From NCBI GenBank assembly GCA_034359265.1, contig CP136891.1:53274501-53338500 (forward strand): a stretch of 64,000 bases of DNA, in the 5' to 3' direction. The DNA is from Canna indica (taxonomy: Eukaryota; Streptophyta; Magnoliopsida; Zingiberales; Cannaceae). A model generated the notes under the pieces. The model was given only the letters and a program-made list of their open reading frames with translations, was not told where the DNA came from and made no database searches. The translations under genes were made by a program, and so were the position numbers. Positions 45,643-56,914 of the stretch are shown piece after piece (position 1 is the stretch's first letter; each line of letters opens with the position of its first letter).

Positions 45643-46334
45643 AAACTGAAGAAAGATACGGTAGAAGGCTAGGGTTTGATCAAAAGTGTCTCGATGAAGG
45701 CTTAGGAATGATCACAAGATGGCTTAAGAAGGTTAGGAGTGATCATTGATCAAGGTGGTGTAAGGAAGGTTGGGATATCAATATATATAGATCCATGAAG
45801 TGGGCTCGGGTGAAACACCACACAACGGCTCGAAAAAGAGACATTATTGACCGTTGGTTGATCGGTCGATCGGACCATCGACTGGACGTCGACCGAACGT
45901 CCACTGTGGGGTTTTGCCTCTTGCCGATAGCTCGAGACTTCGATCAACCTTCAACTGAATGGGTACAGGAAGTTCGATCGATCGAAGGGTCGATCAAGCT
46001 AGTGACCAAAACTGCTCTTAATGTAGTTTCAGTCGGGTTCTTTCTTCGGTTCGGGTTTTGAATTTCGGGTTTGGTTCTTTAGGGTTTTTGCATCATAATG
46101 TGAATTAATACAAATGATCTAGACACCCTAAACCTAAACTTTATCCTTTTTGACCAATCCGATAGTGTCGACCAACGTCCTTCCGATTTTTCGATTTCTC
46201 CGATATTTTCGATCGCGGACGTTGACCTCTAACCGACTTGGAATCTGAAAATATTTCTCTATGAAAATATTAGTTCCATGTTTGTTATCATCAAAATCGA
46301 GATTAAGACAAAGGTTGAAAATCTTACACCAATA
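45643..46334 (-). repeat. 3' LTR of copy E, proximal part
   Basis: It continues the LTR after the chromovirus: AAACTGAAGAAAGATACGG parallels 54829 onward. It holds a decayed palindrome cluster (about 45850-46010: GGTCGATCGG, TTCGATCGATCGAAGGG). The ATATATATAG near 45780 is a likely TATA box when read on the minus strand. The end CACCAATA abuts a polypurine tract (46335-46349). Confidence 0.85.
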
Positions 46335-47522
46335 ATCTCTCCCTTTTTGATGATGACAAATAACCTTAAGAAAATATTTTCATATAAGTGTAAAGGAAGT
46401 CAATTTTGAGATTTCTCCCCCTATTAACATGCTTATCTAAATAATTATACTTCCTCTATCTATATGCATGGTTTTTTTATATTTTCTTCCATTTTACCTA
46501 TATTTTTCTCCCCCTTTTGACATCACTCAAAAAAGGCAAGAAAAGTCAACTAAAGTCAAGGTTGAGACTAGAAAATATTTTACATGAAAGCCAAAGTCAA
46601 TGAAGTCTAGGGATGATAACATTGTATCAATTATGAGACTAATTGATACATGATATCACTAATGATAGATAGAATCCAAAACTATGGATATTTTCGTAAA
46701 TATCAATTATCTTTTATGACATTTCTAGATTTCATCCAAACTTTCAAAATACCAAGATATGGTCATGTAAAGCATGTATATCAAGTTTGATGTAAAAATA
46801 ATGTCATTTGATCAAATGGTCAACTTAGCACAATTTCATTCAAACTAAGTAGGCATGAAAATATGAAATTGCTAAATATCGAATTTTGCTATCCTCTCAT
46901 GATTTTTCTAACATAGGCACCTTGGCATCTAACATTAGTGAATCTAAGTATGTGAGTCAAGTTTGGGCTTAAAATGAAATTTCTAAGTCACTTTGTTGAC
47001 TTTGGTTAAAGGGATACTTTAAGTATGCATAAATCAAACTCTTAAATCCCTATCAAATCATATTCTTGACGAAATTTTTTGAAAATTTAATAGGAGAAAC
47101 TTGATTTTTCAAGGAATCTACACGTTCAAGAATCAGTCAAAAATTAGTTTTTTTATAAATTCATAAAATTCCTGAAAGTCTAGTGGCATTTTTGTAAATA
47201 TCAGGTATTTTTCAAAAGTTATCAATTGTGATTCAAACTTTCCAGACATAGTTGAATGATCATTTAAGATGCATGTGTCAAGTTTGTCAAAATGAATTCT
47301 CTAAGTCCATTTTTCAACCTATCTCGATTTCAAACAATAACTCATTTTTCAAGTTATCGCTCAAGTTATCAAAATTATTTTTAGAAATAATTTCACTCAA
47401 ATAATAGTGTGAACCAATAATAGAAATGGAATCAAAATTGCATGCACAAACTTCCATTTGAAGTTTTCGACAAAAAATTAAAGCATGAGAAAGATTGATA
47501 TTTCAAGAGGAGATACTTTGCA
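46335..47522 (-). other. 3' internal region of copy E (distal part)
   Basis: AT-rich non-coding DNA that follows B's 7240-8420 in reverse. The minus-strand end carries the polypurine tract AAAAAGGGAGAGAT (46349-46335) and the GTCATCATCAAAAAGG text also found in B. No gene is visible. Confidence 0.7.
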
Positions 47523-47537
47523 TTTCTGAAATGGGTA

Positions 47538-48565
47538 ATCTACAAGAAAAATATCTTTTACTAACGGGTTATTTCTATTACTACAGCCCAAAAACTATTA
47601 GTACATCCTATACCAAAGGCATATGCACCCGTTAGTAGAAGTCGCGATAGTATAGACTTGTACCAACGGATGTTGGGGTCATTGGTATAGTGATATACAT
47701 ATTCTAACGGATGATTAACACCGTTAGTAGAGACATACTGTTAGTATTGGAACCTCTATACTAATGGTTATTGATCTCGTTAGAAGAAATATTCGTTAGT
47801 ATAGAGGTCCCTATACTAATAGTTACTTATCGTGTTAGAAGAAAAATCTGTTAGTATAGAAGACCCTATACTAACAATTATTGACCTCGTTAATTAGAAA
47901 AAAATTATATTAATATAATTCATTGATGATCATATGACCATATTAAGATTTGAACTTGGGTTGGTGGAAGGGAAGTGTTTCATTTTAACCACTTAAGCAA
48001 GCTACAACATGTGATATTTTTTTTATATATATATACCTAAACTATATTTTGATTAATTTGGACCAAACCAAAAATTGAAAAATCTTTAAATTTTAGACTG
48101 TTAACCAAACCAAAAATCAATTAGATAAATCGGTTAGGTTATTTCGATTTCAGTTCAGTCGGTTAATCGATTTTTTGGTTAATTGATGAATTTTTCTCAC
48201 CTCTACCAGGCTATTAGGTCGGGCTGAAATTTATCAGGCCTATTAGTAACAGTTCATTTGTTAGTATAGAAGATGTTTTGCTAACGGATACAACTTCGTT
48301 AGCAACTTTACTAATGACCAATAAAATTTGTTAGTATAGAAGATGCTTTCCTAACAACCCATAAAATTCATGAGCAACTTTACTAACAGATACATAAATT
48401 TGTTAGCATTGATTTGCCCAATACCAACGACAAAGCTTGTCCGTTGGTATAGAGTATGACTTTTAGCAACGACTGTTGTTTCGGTTTATAAAAGTTATAT
48501 TTACTAACAAATTTTCTTACCATTAGTAATATTATTTGTTGGTAGATGTCATTTATTTTGTAGTG
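47538..48565. mobile_element. Small non-autonomous CACTA element
   Basis: The right end is TTATTTTGTAGTG (reverse of CACTACAAAATAA). The left end CTACAAGAAAAATATC lacks the first CA of the usual CACTACAAGAAAA. Subterminal motifs such as CGTTAGTATAGA and CTATACTAACGG recur in both directions at 47555-47905 and 48245-48530. There is no transposase. It lies a few bases inside the left end of the Pack-MULE. Confidence 0.8.
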
Positions 48566-49195
48566 ATAAATGGTAAATCCCCAACTTTGGATGTTTTCCC
48601 AATTATGTCCCGACTTTTTATTTGAATCAATTTTATACTTCAACTTTAATTTTGTTTCAATTTCTATCCTGACGTCAACCATCTGATAATTTTACAGTTT
48701 AAGTGATGACATGGCACTGTCTATATCATAAATAATAAAAAAATACATCACCGTCACGTCATCATATATATATATATAATAAAATAAAGTGTTGAGGTCG
48801 GTCCTCCTCCTTTGTCATCGGCACCACCTTCATGTCCATCTCCAGCAACCCGGCCACCGTCACCCTCACGCTATTCGTCTCCCCGGTCCACTCCACCACC
48901 ACCTCGCAAGCTCCTTTTTCCTTTGGTGCGTGCCACTCAGCCTCGCCGTCGACCGAGACGACCACCTCCGTCCCACGTGGCTACCTTTCGGGAGGCGACC
49001 ACGAGTCGAACATGATGGCCAGGGTTTGACCCAGGTGAAGTCAGCAGGCTCTGCCCGTGATCACCGCCTCAAGTGTCTCTGGGCTCAATGACGGCTGCGG
49101 CGGCGAGATCTCTTCTCTGCTGAGCTACGCGGTGAGGATCTCCACCACCACCACCACCATCTTGGGCTTCTCTTCGCTGGGGGAGAGGGGGGGGG
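48566..49195 (-). repeat. Left inverted arm of the Pack-MULE
   Basis: It is inverted relative to 50525-51170. Both arms contain the terminal CCAACTTTGGATGTTTTCCC-type sequence, a TATATATATA run, a fragment coding VVVSVDGEAEWHAPKEKG and VVVEWTGETNSVRVTVAG (48965-48800, minus), and the SOSEKI-type end. I do not recognise the EWHAPKEKG fragment. Confidence 0.8.
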
Positions 49196-49533
49196 GAGCT
49201 CGATGATGGTGCATGCCTCTTGTGCTCATTGTCCTGGGTTGATGCGTTAGTGGAGTACGCGGTGTCTTCGACAAATTTACTTTGGTTCTTGTAGACCTTG
49301 TACTCACCGGCATCAAAAGAACTCCAAGCCGCTGGCATTTGGGTCTCAAGTGGCTTGTCATAGTTGGTAGAGGAATAGGTGGAGCTTCCATGGGAGTCGG
49401 AGGTGGATGAGGAGTAGGAGGATGTCGAGTTGAGGTGGAGAAGTTCGTTCCTTTAAGTTACTCATTGCCATTAACAGGGTGGATGAAGTCATTCACCGAG
49501 AGATCGTGCCACACAAAGCCATTCCTGTACCTC
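49062..49533 (-). pseudogene. SOSEKI (DUF966) gene fragment in the Pack-MULE
   Basis: After a CAG acceptor the minus strand reads RYRNGFVWHDLSVNDFIHPV and NGNE. This is the end of the DUF966/DIX-like domain of SOSEKI polarity proteins, where HGNEYVLKGSEL is usual. A small deletion then creates TAA and a frameshift. Past it, one frame gives a Ser/Thr-rich linker (STSSYSSSTSDSHGSS), AAWSSFDAGEYKVYKN, and, after a shift, LSREEISPPQPSLSPETLEA, a motif of SOSEKI C-terminal regions. SOSEKI proteins mark cell edges in plants. This is an exon piece captured by the element. Confidence 0.82.
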
Positions 49534-49596
49534 CTGATGCGCATCAAAACAAAGATTTAGCAACCAAGAACAACAGCAATAACATAGGTTTAACAG

Positions 49597-50330
49597 AATT
49601 ATGGGGACTTATGGATATGCAACACCTGAATATATTATGACAAGTAAAGTGAAGCTAATGCACTTCTCAAAGCTATAATTATTAATTCTCTTAAACTTGT
49701 CTTTGTTCTTTGTCTTCCTTTGAAGAAGAAGAGAAAAAGATGATAATTTTGTATTTCAAAAGGTTTGGAAATACAAGTTAAGATAATGACAACTTTTTTA
49801 ATTTTATTTTCTACCATGACTATTTTCAGCGTTGATAATTTGAAGAATTTATCTCTTTAACATAGTGTATCAGATTCCTTGAAGTGTTATGTTCATTACT
49901 ATGCATATATCAAATTTTTGCTGCTCCAAAAAAAAGAGATAAATCATCTGCCAGTATCAGATACAAGAGTTTCATAATTAAAGTTCTAATGAGATAAATT
50001 CTTAATTTATTTAGGTCATTTGACTGCAATGAGGGATGTTTACAGCTTCGGTATTGTCCTCCTTGAGCTCCTAACTGGAAGAAAATCGTTAGACAAGTCT
50101 TGCCCAGTATGCGAGCAGATGTTTGCAGACTGGGCTGCTCCATTGCTCACTCATAAGAAGAAAGTGCTTGGAATAATTGATCCAAGATTGAGTGGAGATT
50201 ACCTAGATAAATTAGTCCAAAAGATAGCAATGCTGGCTCATCATTGCCTCAACCGGAACCGAAGGCAAGACCTCTAATGAGGGACATTGTCTGCTCCTTG
50301 GAGCCTCTTCAGCTTCCTATAGATCTCCCA
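49597..50330 (+). pseudogene. RLCK-VII kinase fragment in the Pack-MULE
   Basis: Two exons are visible. Exon 1 (49597-49643) reads IMGTYGYATPEYIMT, kinase subdomain VIII. After an intron (GTAAAG...TTTAG), exon 2 from 50016 reads HLTAMRDVYSFGIVLLELLT, GRKSLDKSCPVCEQMFADWA and KKKVLGIIDPRLSGDYLDKL. After a one-base loss near 50265 the frame goes on as RPLMRDIVCSLEPLQ. These are subdomains IX-XI of receptor-like cytoplasmic kinases of group VII. The N-lobe and catalytic loop are not included, so it cannot be active. Confidence 0.9.
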
Positions 50331-50524
50331 AGTACAATGCCAATCAATCCTAGATCTCCATCCAGACCTTGGTTCGGTCCAGACTTACCTCCCTCATATT
50401 CCCTTTAAAAGTGACCGCCATTGACGAGGTTTAGAAGAGCATTCTCTGAGAGCAAGACGAAAGACAAAAGATGGAGGCATTCTCTTCCTCTCTGCCCAGA
50501 CTGAAGAGCACAGGAGGCACCATC

Positions 50525-51176
50525 ACCGAGCTCCCCCTGCGAAGAGAAGTCCAAGACGATGGTGGTGGTGGTGGTGGAGATCCTTGCCGTGCAGCTCAAC
50601 AGAGAAGAGATCTCGCCGCCGCTGCCATGGTCGAGCCCGGAGACACTTGAGGCAGTGATCATGGGTAAAGCCTACGATTTCACTTGGTGCAAGCCCTGGC
50701 CATGATGTTCGACTCGTGGTCGCCGCCTGGAAGGTAGCCATGTGGGATGGAGGTGGTCGTCCCGACCGACGGCGAGGTTGAGTGGCGGGCACCAAAGGAA
50801 AAAGGAGCTCGGAAGGTGGTGGTGGAGAGGACCGGGGAGACAAAGAGCGTGAGGGTGAAGGTGGTGTCGATAACAAAGGAGGAGCACCGACCTCATGTGC
50901 TGGCATGGATTATTTTGTTAATCCACATCAGCACTTTATTTTATTATAAGTTTATATATATATATATGATGACGTGGTAGTGATGTATTTTTTTATTATT
51001 TATGATACATGTCAGCAATGTCATGTCATCACTTAAACAGTAAAACTAACAGATGGTTGACGTCGAGATAGAAATTGAAACAAATTTAAAGTTGAAGTAT
51101 AAAATTGATTTAAATAAAAAGTCGGAACATAATTGGGAAAACACCCAAGGTTGGAGATATACCATGTAATTAACCC
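50525..51176 (+). repeat. Right inverted arm of the Pack-MULE
   Basis: It reads, on the plus strand, what the left arm reads on the minus: REEISPPLPWSSPETLEAVI (about 50600-50660), VVVPTDGEVEWRAPKEKG and VVVERTGETKSVRVKVV (50750-50870). The tail runs to TTAACCC at 51176. The two arms have diverged by many substitutions and by one 30-bp-scale gap (the AGLLEMDMK segment is only in the left arm). Confidence 0.8.
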
Positions 51177-51186
51177 TTTCTGAAAT

Positions 51187-52717
51187 CCAACTTTAAAATT
51201 CTACTATATATCAGATTCTTAATGAAAATTTCTGAAATTTTTATTGAAAAAACTAGATTTTTCAATGAAGATGTAGTTTCAAGAATCAATTAAAAAGGAA
51301 TTTTCTACATTTTTCTAGAAATAACTGAAAATGCTAAAATTTCAATAGCATTTTCGTAATCTTTAGTTATTTTTCAATAATATGTTTAGTTTTCATTCAA
51401 ACTTTTATGAAACCACATAATAGTCATGTAAAGAGTGTATGTCAAGTTTGGGATGAAAATTATGTCCTTAAGATATCAACCTAGCATGATTTTATTCTAA
51501 AACAAGCTAGTTATAATGAAACTTACTAAGTGTCAATATTATTATTTACTCATAATTTTTCAAACTTAAATCTATGGACATCTAACATGAGTAAATCTAA
51601 TCATGTTCCTCAAATATGGATTGAAAATGAGACTTCTAAGTCAACTTGTTGACTTGGGTCAAACATCTCAAGAGAAGTTATCATGAAATGACCTCTATAT
51701 ATCATTCTATCCATATTTCCATTAATTTTTCATTCTAAATGCATGGAAACATGTCATATCTATTCCTAAACATGTTTATGAAGTTTGGTCCTAAGATGAA
51801 GTGTGTAAGTCAATATGTTGACTTAGGTCAAACTTTCTCAAGTTTAGGACCCCTAAAGGGACTTGTTATCATTTTGCTCAATTTCTCATGATTTTTCAAT
51901 TTTAAACACATGGCAACTAATTATTAACACACCTAAACATGTTCATCAAGTTTCAACCTAAAATGAAATCTCTAATATGAATTTCAACCTAGAGCAAGTT
52001 TCATTCAATCAAGATATCATGAAATTGCCTAAGTTATCAAAAAATTTCTTACTAATGAAATTTTAAATATTTATCATGCATAATCAATCATGAGTCATAG
52101 AGAAATCATTGAATCATAATTATTTAAGTGTTACACTAAGATTTTTCCAAAATTGAACTAATACCTCATTCTTGAAAGTTTTCCCAAACTTCTCATTTTC
52201 ATTTCCTATTTCTTCCTACTCGCCTTCCATTAGAATTTTTATAACTTGCAAACAACAAATCATTAGTAGTATAATGAAAACATAGCTACATGCAAGCTAT
52301 CAAACTAAATAGCCAAGGTGAAATAAAATTTTTCATTTAAGAGTTTCAACCTAAGCTAGATAGAGAGAAATTCGTTTCAAAAGGAAATCATCATGGAAAC
52401 AAAATGAATTAAGATATCATAAAATATGAAATATTTGGAAATTAGATCTCCATCCCTTCCTATTGGTTGAAAATCGAAAGACCACAATTAGCCTACGATT
52501 CTAGAACCATAAGATTGCATTAGCCCGTTATAGGCTACATAGGTCTCTGAAGAGACTGGAAATCAAAAACAAAAATTATTTTTCAAAAAACTCTTATCAA
52601 GAGCGGAGAAAATAACTCAAATTAAACATGTATCATATACTCCAACTTAAATGAAAACAAGCAAAGTATGGAGATGATACTGGATTACTTAAGATGGTAT
52701 TTTTCATACCTTAGGCA
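51187..52717 (-). other. 3' internal region of copy E (proximal part)
   Basis: Non-coding continuation of E between gag and the Pack-MULE. It matches B's 5230-7250 in reverse. For example, the GGTCTCTGAAGAGACTGG inverted repeat near 52542 matches A's at 2190. Confidence 0.7.
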
Positions 52718-54131
52718 TCATGTTGACTTGAAGTTGCAAGCAAGGATGGATTTTTCATCCACGTCTATGGTCAACTTCAATTCTTCAATTTCCTTTACCC
52801 TTGTGTGGTAGCTCCCCCTACAAAATAACAAGAACCTTTTGGTACCTACCCAAATGACTTTGGGTTCTTGGGGGTTAAAGGGCTTAGGAACCCAAAGTGT
52901 CTTTACCTCACTTGGATTCATCTTAAAAGCACAATCATAAATCACATGCACAACAAAAGCAATGTCCATTAATTTTTTTCTTTTCATCATTCTTATGAAC
53001 ATGAGGTCTATTAGAATGCTTGACATGAGGAGGATGATGTGCACGAGCATTCTTAGAAGAAATATTTATCTTTCTATGATTTCTAAAAGATGAAACATTT
53101 TTATTTCTAGAATTCTTAGGAGAAGAAACATTAACCTTCTTACTCAAGACCAAAACGTCATTTTTCAAATCATTAATGAACTTATGTAAAGCATACAATT
53201 GAGTTTTTAACATGCAATTTTCATTTTTCAAATTGACATTTTTAGTTCTCAAGTCCTTGATATCAATACTCAAAGCATCATGACATGAATATAAAGAACT
53301 AGTTTTTAGCTTATCATTTTCAAGTTTTAATTCATGTACATGAGAATTAAGTCTTGAATTTTCTTTCTTCATCATTTTTTTTTCTTATCTTTTTTAACAA
53401 GCAATGCATACATTTTCTTACACTCATCTACTAATTCATCATAAGGCATATCATGAGAACTAGATGAGTTAATACTATCATTATCATTAACATGACTAGA
53501 TGAATGAGAGTGTGCCTCATCATCAGTAGTAGGTGACTAACTTTGGAAGTGGCTTCATAGTCATGGTTTGAGGGTGCATCAAGTAAGTGAAAAGTGGAGG
53601 TGGAAGCACTTGACCTCTTCCTTGCTTGGTTCATCATGGTAGGGCAATTTTTCTTCACATGCCCCTTTTCCTTGAAAGCACGATAAATTACCTTTTATTT
53701 TCGGCTCTTAGAGTTGCTCCTTTGACTAGAAGCACTATGAGCATCAAAACCAAGATTAGTAGTAGGTGAGTGACCATTGTCATCACCATCTTCATCAAAA
53801 GTGTCAATCTTTTCGATTTTGGCATGATCATATAAAATATTTAAAGTGGCCCATAAATCACAAGCCGAAGAGAAATGCATGACTTTTTCTAGGATGTCAT
53901 TTGCTAATGTAGAAAGTATGCAATTCATGGCATCTCTATTAAATTTAAATATTTTCTTGTCAAGTTCACTCCAAGCATGCATGTCAACCTTAGGTTCAAT
54001 AAATTCTAAACTTAACATGTAAAAGACACAAAACCTTTCGTCTTTAAATATGTGTACATCCTATATTTCCAAAGATCAAAGTTCGAGTCATCGAACCTAG
54101 GAGGTGTAGACGCTAAAGTCTCTAGTGTCAT
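52718..54131 (-). pseudogene. Copia-style gag of copy E, broken
   Basis: It starts MTLETLASTPPRFDDSNFD at 54131 and shifts after LKTKGF. It continues LEFIEPKVDMHAWSELDKK and FSSACDLWATLNILYDHAKI. A stop precedes knuckle 1, where CHVC has become YRAF, so both first Cys are gone. The coiled coil (53375-53100) is open. Knuckle 2 begins HCFCCAC and then shifts (YDCAFKMNPSEVKTLWVPK follows). The tail ends about 52780. No pol follows. Confidence 0.85.
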
Positions 54132-54185
54132 TCTCTGGGTCGAGGTAAGATGTAGAGGAGATGGTAAAATCTCAATCTACGACCT

Positions 54186-54197
54186 ACTCTGATACCA
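54186..54197 (-). other. Primer binding site of copy E
   Basis: The minus strand reads TGGTATCAGAGT, one base off the iMet-tRNA site, two bases after the 5' LTR end. Confidence 0.8.
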
Positions 54198-54199
54198 AA

Positions 54200-55520
54200 T
54201 GTTGGTGAAATGACTTACACTAGAGGGAGGTGAATAGTGTTTATCTAATCTTTTAACCTAATTCTGGTTTTAATCGTTTCTTGATTACTTAGGCAAAACA
54301 CAATATTAATAGCAAGCGGAAGCAATAAATAAGGCAATTAAACACAAATAATATATCAATGCTAAAACAATTATTTATAGTGGTTTGACCCCAATGCCTA
54401 CTCCACTATCTAAGCACCCCACTTAGGATTTCCAAACTTAACTTTACTAGATTATATCGTTTCCCTTACAATGAGGACCTTTTACTTGAAGAGTCTCCGC
54501 TCTTAGCTTGAGACACTTCCACACCCGAAAGTCTTCGCCTTCTTACCGAGAGCACTCTTCCACCTCAACCTTAAGGGACAACAATCACTAATCCTAGCAA
54601 ACTAAGTTTACACCGACGGATTTAAGCCTTACAACCAAGGCAATCACATAACTCAAGATCTACACACTAGATCTTTACACAACTTGAGAAATACAACAAA
54701 TAAACAATAAAATACACAAGTAATAGAGAGTAAATAATAAACAACAAAAACTTACCTCTCAAACAATGAATCCTAGCTCATCTTGATGCCCTAATGATGA
54801 ATCAAATCAAGCTTGAAGGCAAACTCAAGAAAGACAAGGTAGAAGGCTAGGGTTTGATCAAAAGTGTCTCAATGAAAGCATGAATGATCACAAGATGACT
54901 CAAGAAGGTTAGGAGTGACCAAGGTGGTGTAAGGAAGACTAGGATATCAATATATATAGAGCTATGAAGTGGGCTCGGGTGAAACACCACACAACAACTC
55001 GAAAAAGAGCAATTATCGACCGCCGATCGATCGGTCGGTCGATTGGTCGGTCAATCGGACCATCGACTGAATGTTGACCAAACATCCACTGTGGGTTTTT
55101 GCCTCTTGCTGGTCGCTTGAGCATTCGGCCGACCTTCAATCAAATGGGTACAGGAAAGTATTGGTACTTTCTAGTCGACCGAACCAGCGATCGAAACTGT
55201 CTTAATGCGGTTTCACCCGTGTTCTTTCTTTGGTTTGGGTTTTGGATTACGGGTTTGGTTATTTAGGGGTCTTTGCATCATAATGAGGATTAATGCAAAT
55301 AATCTAGACACCCTAAACCTAAACTCTATCCTTTTCGACGAAACCGAGCGCGTCGACCAACGTCCTTCTGATTTCCCGATTTCTTCGATATTTTTGATCG
55401 CGGATGTTGAGCGCTAACCGACTTGGAACCCAAAAATATTTCTCCATGAAAACACTAGTTCCATGTTTGTTATCATCAAAATCGAGATTAAGACAAATGT
55501 TAAAAACCTTATGCCAACAT
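54200..55520 (-). repeat. 5' LTR of copy E
   Basis: This 1,321-bp LTR begins TGTTGGCATAAGG and ends CATTTCACCAACA on the minus strand. It has palindrome remnants at about 55015-55190 (GATCGATCGGTCGGTCGATTGG, TAGTCGACCGAAC), ATATATATAG as a likely TATA box near 54950, and weakened twin hairpins at 54384-54432. It preserves the uninterrupted CAAGCTTGAAGGCAAACTC, the empty-site form of the chromovirus insertion. Confidence 0.87.
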
Positions 55521-56030
55521 TAGCTTCCTGGCCTGGCATGTCGATTTGATAAAGAAGATATTCTCATCTTACGTGGCAGTTTCTTAGTGGCATTTGCCTC
55601 CTCGTTTTTAGGGGAGGCATCATGGCGAAAAAGACGTCTGCTCATGTATTGAGGATTTCTAGAGAATCGTCGATCGGTGAGCTAGTCTGTTTGGATTTAA
55701 TTACATTTTTGCTGCTGGCCATTGGATAGAGGGGTTGTCAATCTTCAACCAATAAGGTGACTCTTTTCCTCCTAGTTTCAAGTCTTTCTCATGTTCTTTG
55801 ACAATCGTCTTTAGTAGGTTCTTGCTAGTGCTCTTCTGGTTAGTTTCTTTCTTCCTCTGTTGCTGACCCCCTTTGGTAAGTCTTCTTGGTGTTTTGCTTT
55901 TCATTTATGTATCATTGGTGTTGGTTTTAGGTTTGGCTTCTTCATAATCCATTTAGTAGTACAGTGACTATCAGGTACTCTTCCATAATTTTATGAGACT
56001 AGTTGTTCAAATCTTTCTATCGTGCAGGTG
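55521..56030 (+). other. Leader-like DNA before a coiled-coil ORF
   Basis: No coding signal. A possible intron runs from GTAAGTCTTC (about 55876) to CGTGCAG (56027), ending just before the ATG at 56033. It lies directly outside the 5' LTR of E, so it belongs to the DNA into which E inserted. Confidence 0.45.
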
Positions 56031-56032
56031 AG

Positions 56033-56914
56033 ATGTCTTCATTATTGAAGGTGCTAGGCACGCGTGCTCGTCTGGCGAAAATGCGTGAGAGCTCTTCGGG
56101 TAGGAGGGAGAAAGATCTGTTAGTGGATAGCTTACTGAGGCCTATGAGGGCTTCGTAGTCTCGGAATCCAGGAGTCTCTAGAGCTAGGGTGGAGGCAGTC
56201 AGATCGTCGGTCTCTTCAGAATCTCCAATCTTTCTTGGCTCACCCACGAGGTGTCAGAAGAGAGCTAGGTGTTCAGTGGGAGTTCAGCAGCTTGTTTCGG
56301 TCTTGTGCATCAGTTCCATTAATCAATTAGTTTTTCCCGAGGGGGTGGATCCTTGGGAACACGTCCAACTTTTGATTGGCAAGTTGAGGGAGTCTACGTC
56401 GAGAGATTTTGAGGCGCAGTCTCGAGAACTCGAGACACTGAGGTTCAAGATGATCAAAATGGAAAGGAACTTGGTGGCAAAGGTTGATGAAGTCGCGCAC
56501 CTGAATGTGGTTGTTTCTAAGCCTGCTGCTCGGAAAGCAGAGGTAGAGAGCAAGTAACGGCTCCCGTTTGAAGATTGAGACTGAGAAAGCTAAGGCCGAG
56601 GTTGGGAGGTGCAACTTCGCAAGGCAAACCCTTGAGGACGAGGCACAATGTATATAGAGTGTTTCGAAAGGGCGGCAAAACAGGCTAAGCTCCTTGCTCC
56701 TGACATTGACCTTTCTGGGATGGACTTTCTCAAGGAAGTTAAACATGGTGCTCTCGTAAATCTTGAAGCTAGGGAGGACTTTTCTTGGTCCCTTGGAGGA
56801 CAACCTTCAACCGCGACTCCGGGTCAGTGCTTATTTTCTCCGCGGGGGGATGTTGTTCCAGGGAGAGATGCTCCTGTCGTACCTACCAAGGCTAATGTTG
56901 TTTCTCCTCAGTAA
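56033..56914 (+). pseudogene. Coiled-coil ORF of probable gypsy origin
   Basis: One frame runs from MSSLLKVLGTRARLAKMRES to AKANVVSPQ with stops at about 56156 and 56555 and a weak stretch to 56640. Visible parts are an Arg/Ser-rich N-terminus, a predicted coiled coil (FEAQSRELETLRFKMIKMER, NLVAKVDEVAHLN) and an end with REDFSWSLGGQPS. It faces the gypsy gag at 57655-59077. Tat-like gypsy elements can carry an antisense ORF between pol and the 3' LTR, and this fits that layout. No family match can be claimed. Confidence 0.5.

Larger units (their letters stand above)
47533..51176. mobile_element. Pack-MULE (Mutator-like) carrying gene fragments
   Basis: It is flanked by TTTCTGAAAT on both sides (47523-47532 and 51177-51186), close to the 9-bp duplication of Mutator-like elements. 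The ends GGGTAAT and (reversed) GGGTTAATTACATGG start long inverted repeats: 48566-49195 against 50525-51170. No transposase is present. The interior holds host gene pieces: SOSEKI (minus) and an RLCK-VII kinase (plus) with introns retained. A small CACTA element sits near the left tip. It interrupts the 3' internal region of E; the E sequence rejoins when it is removed. Confidence 0.85.
29251..55520 (-). mobile_element. Gag-only LTR retrotransposon, copy E, with nested insertions
   Basis: On the minus strand: 5' LTR 55520-54200, primer site, gag 54131-52718, then a non-coding internal region (52717-51187, continued at 47532-46335), a polypurine tract and the 3' LTR (46334-45643, continued at 29873-29251). 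Without the insertions the 3' LTR is about 1.32 kb, the same as the 5' LTR. The interruptions are a chromovirus (29874-45637) and a Pack-MULE (47533-51176), both with target duplications. The flanks TCGAC and TTAGC do not match, so E's own duplication is not seen. Confidence 0.85.

Noticed and set aside
48789..49091. Plus-strand frames rich in His, Pro and Arg (and 50523-50906 on the minus strand)
   Set aside because: They are the reverse readings of the inverted MULE arms. The other strand has the more protein-like text in both arms.
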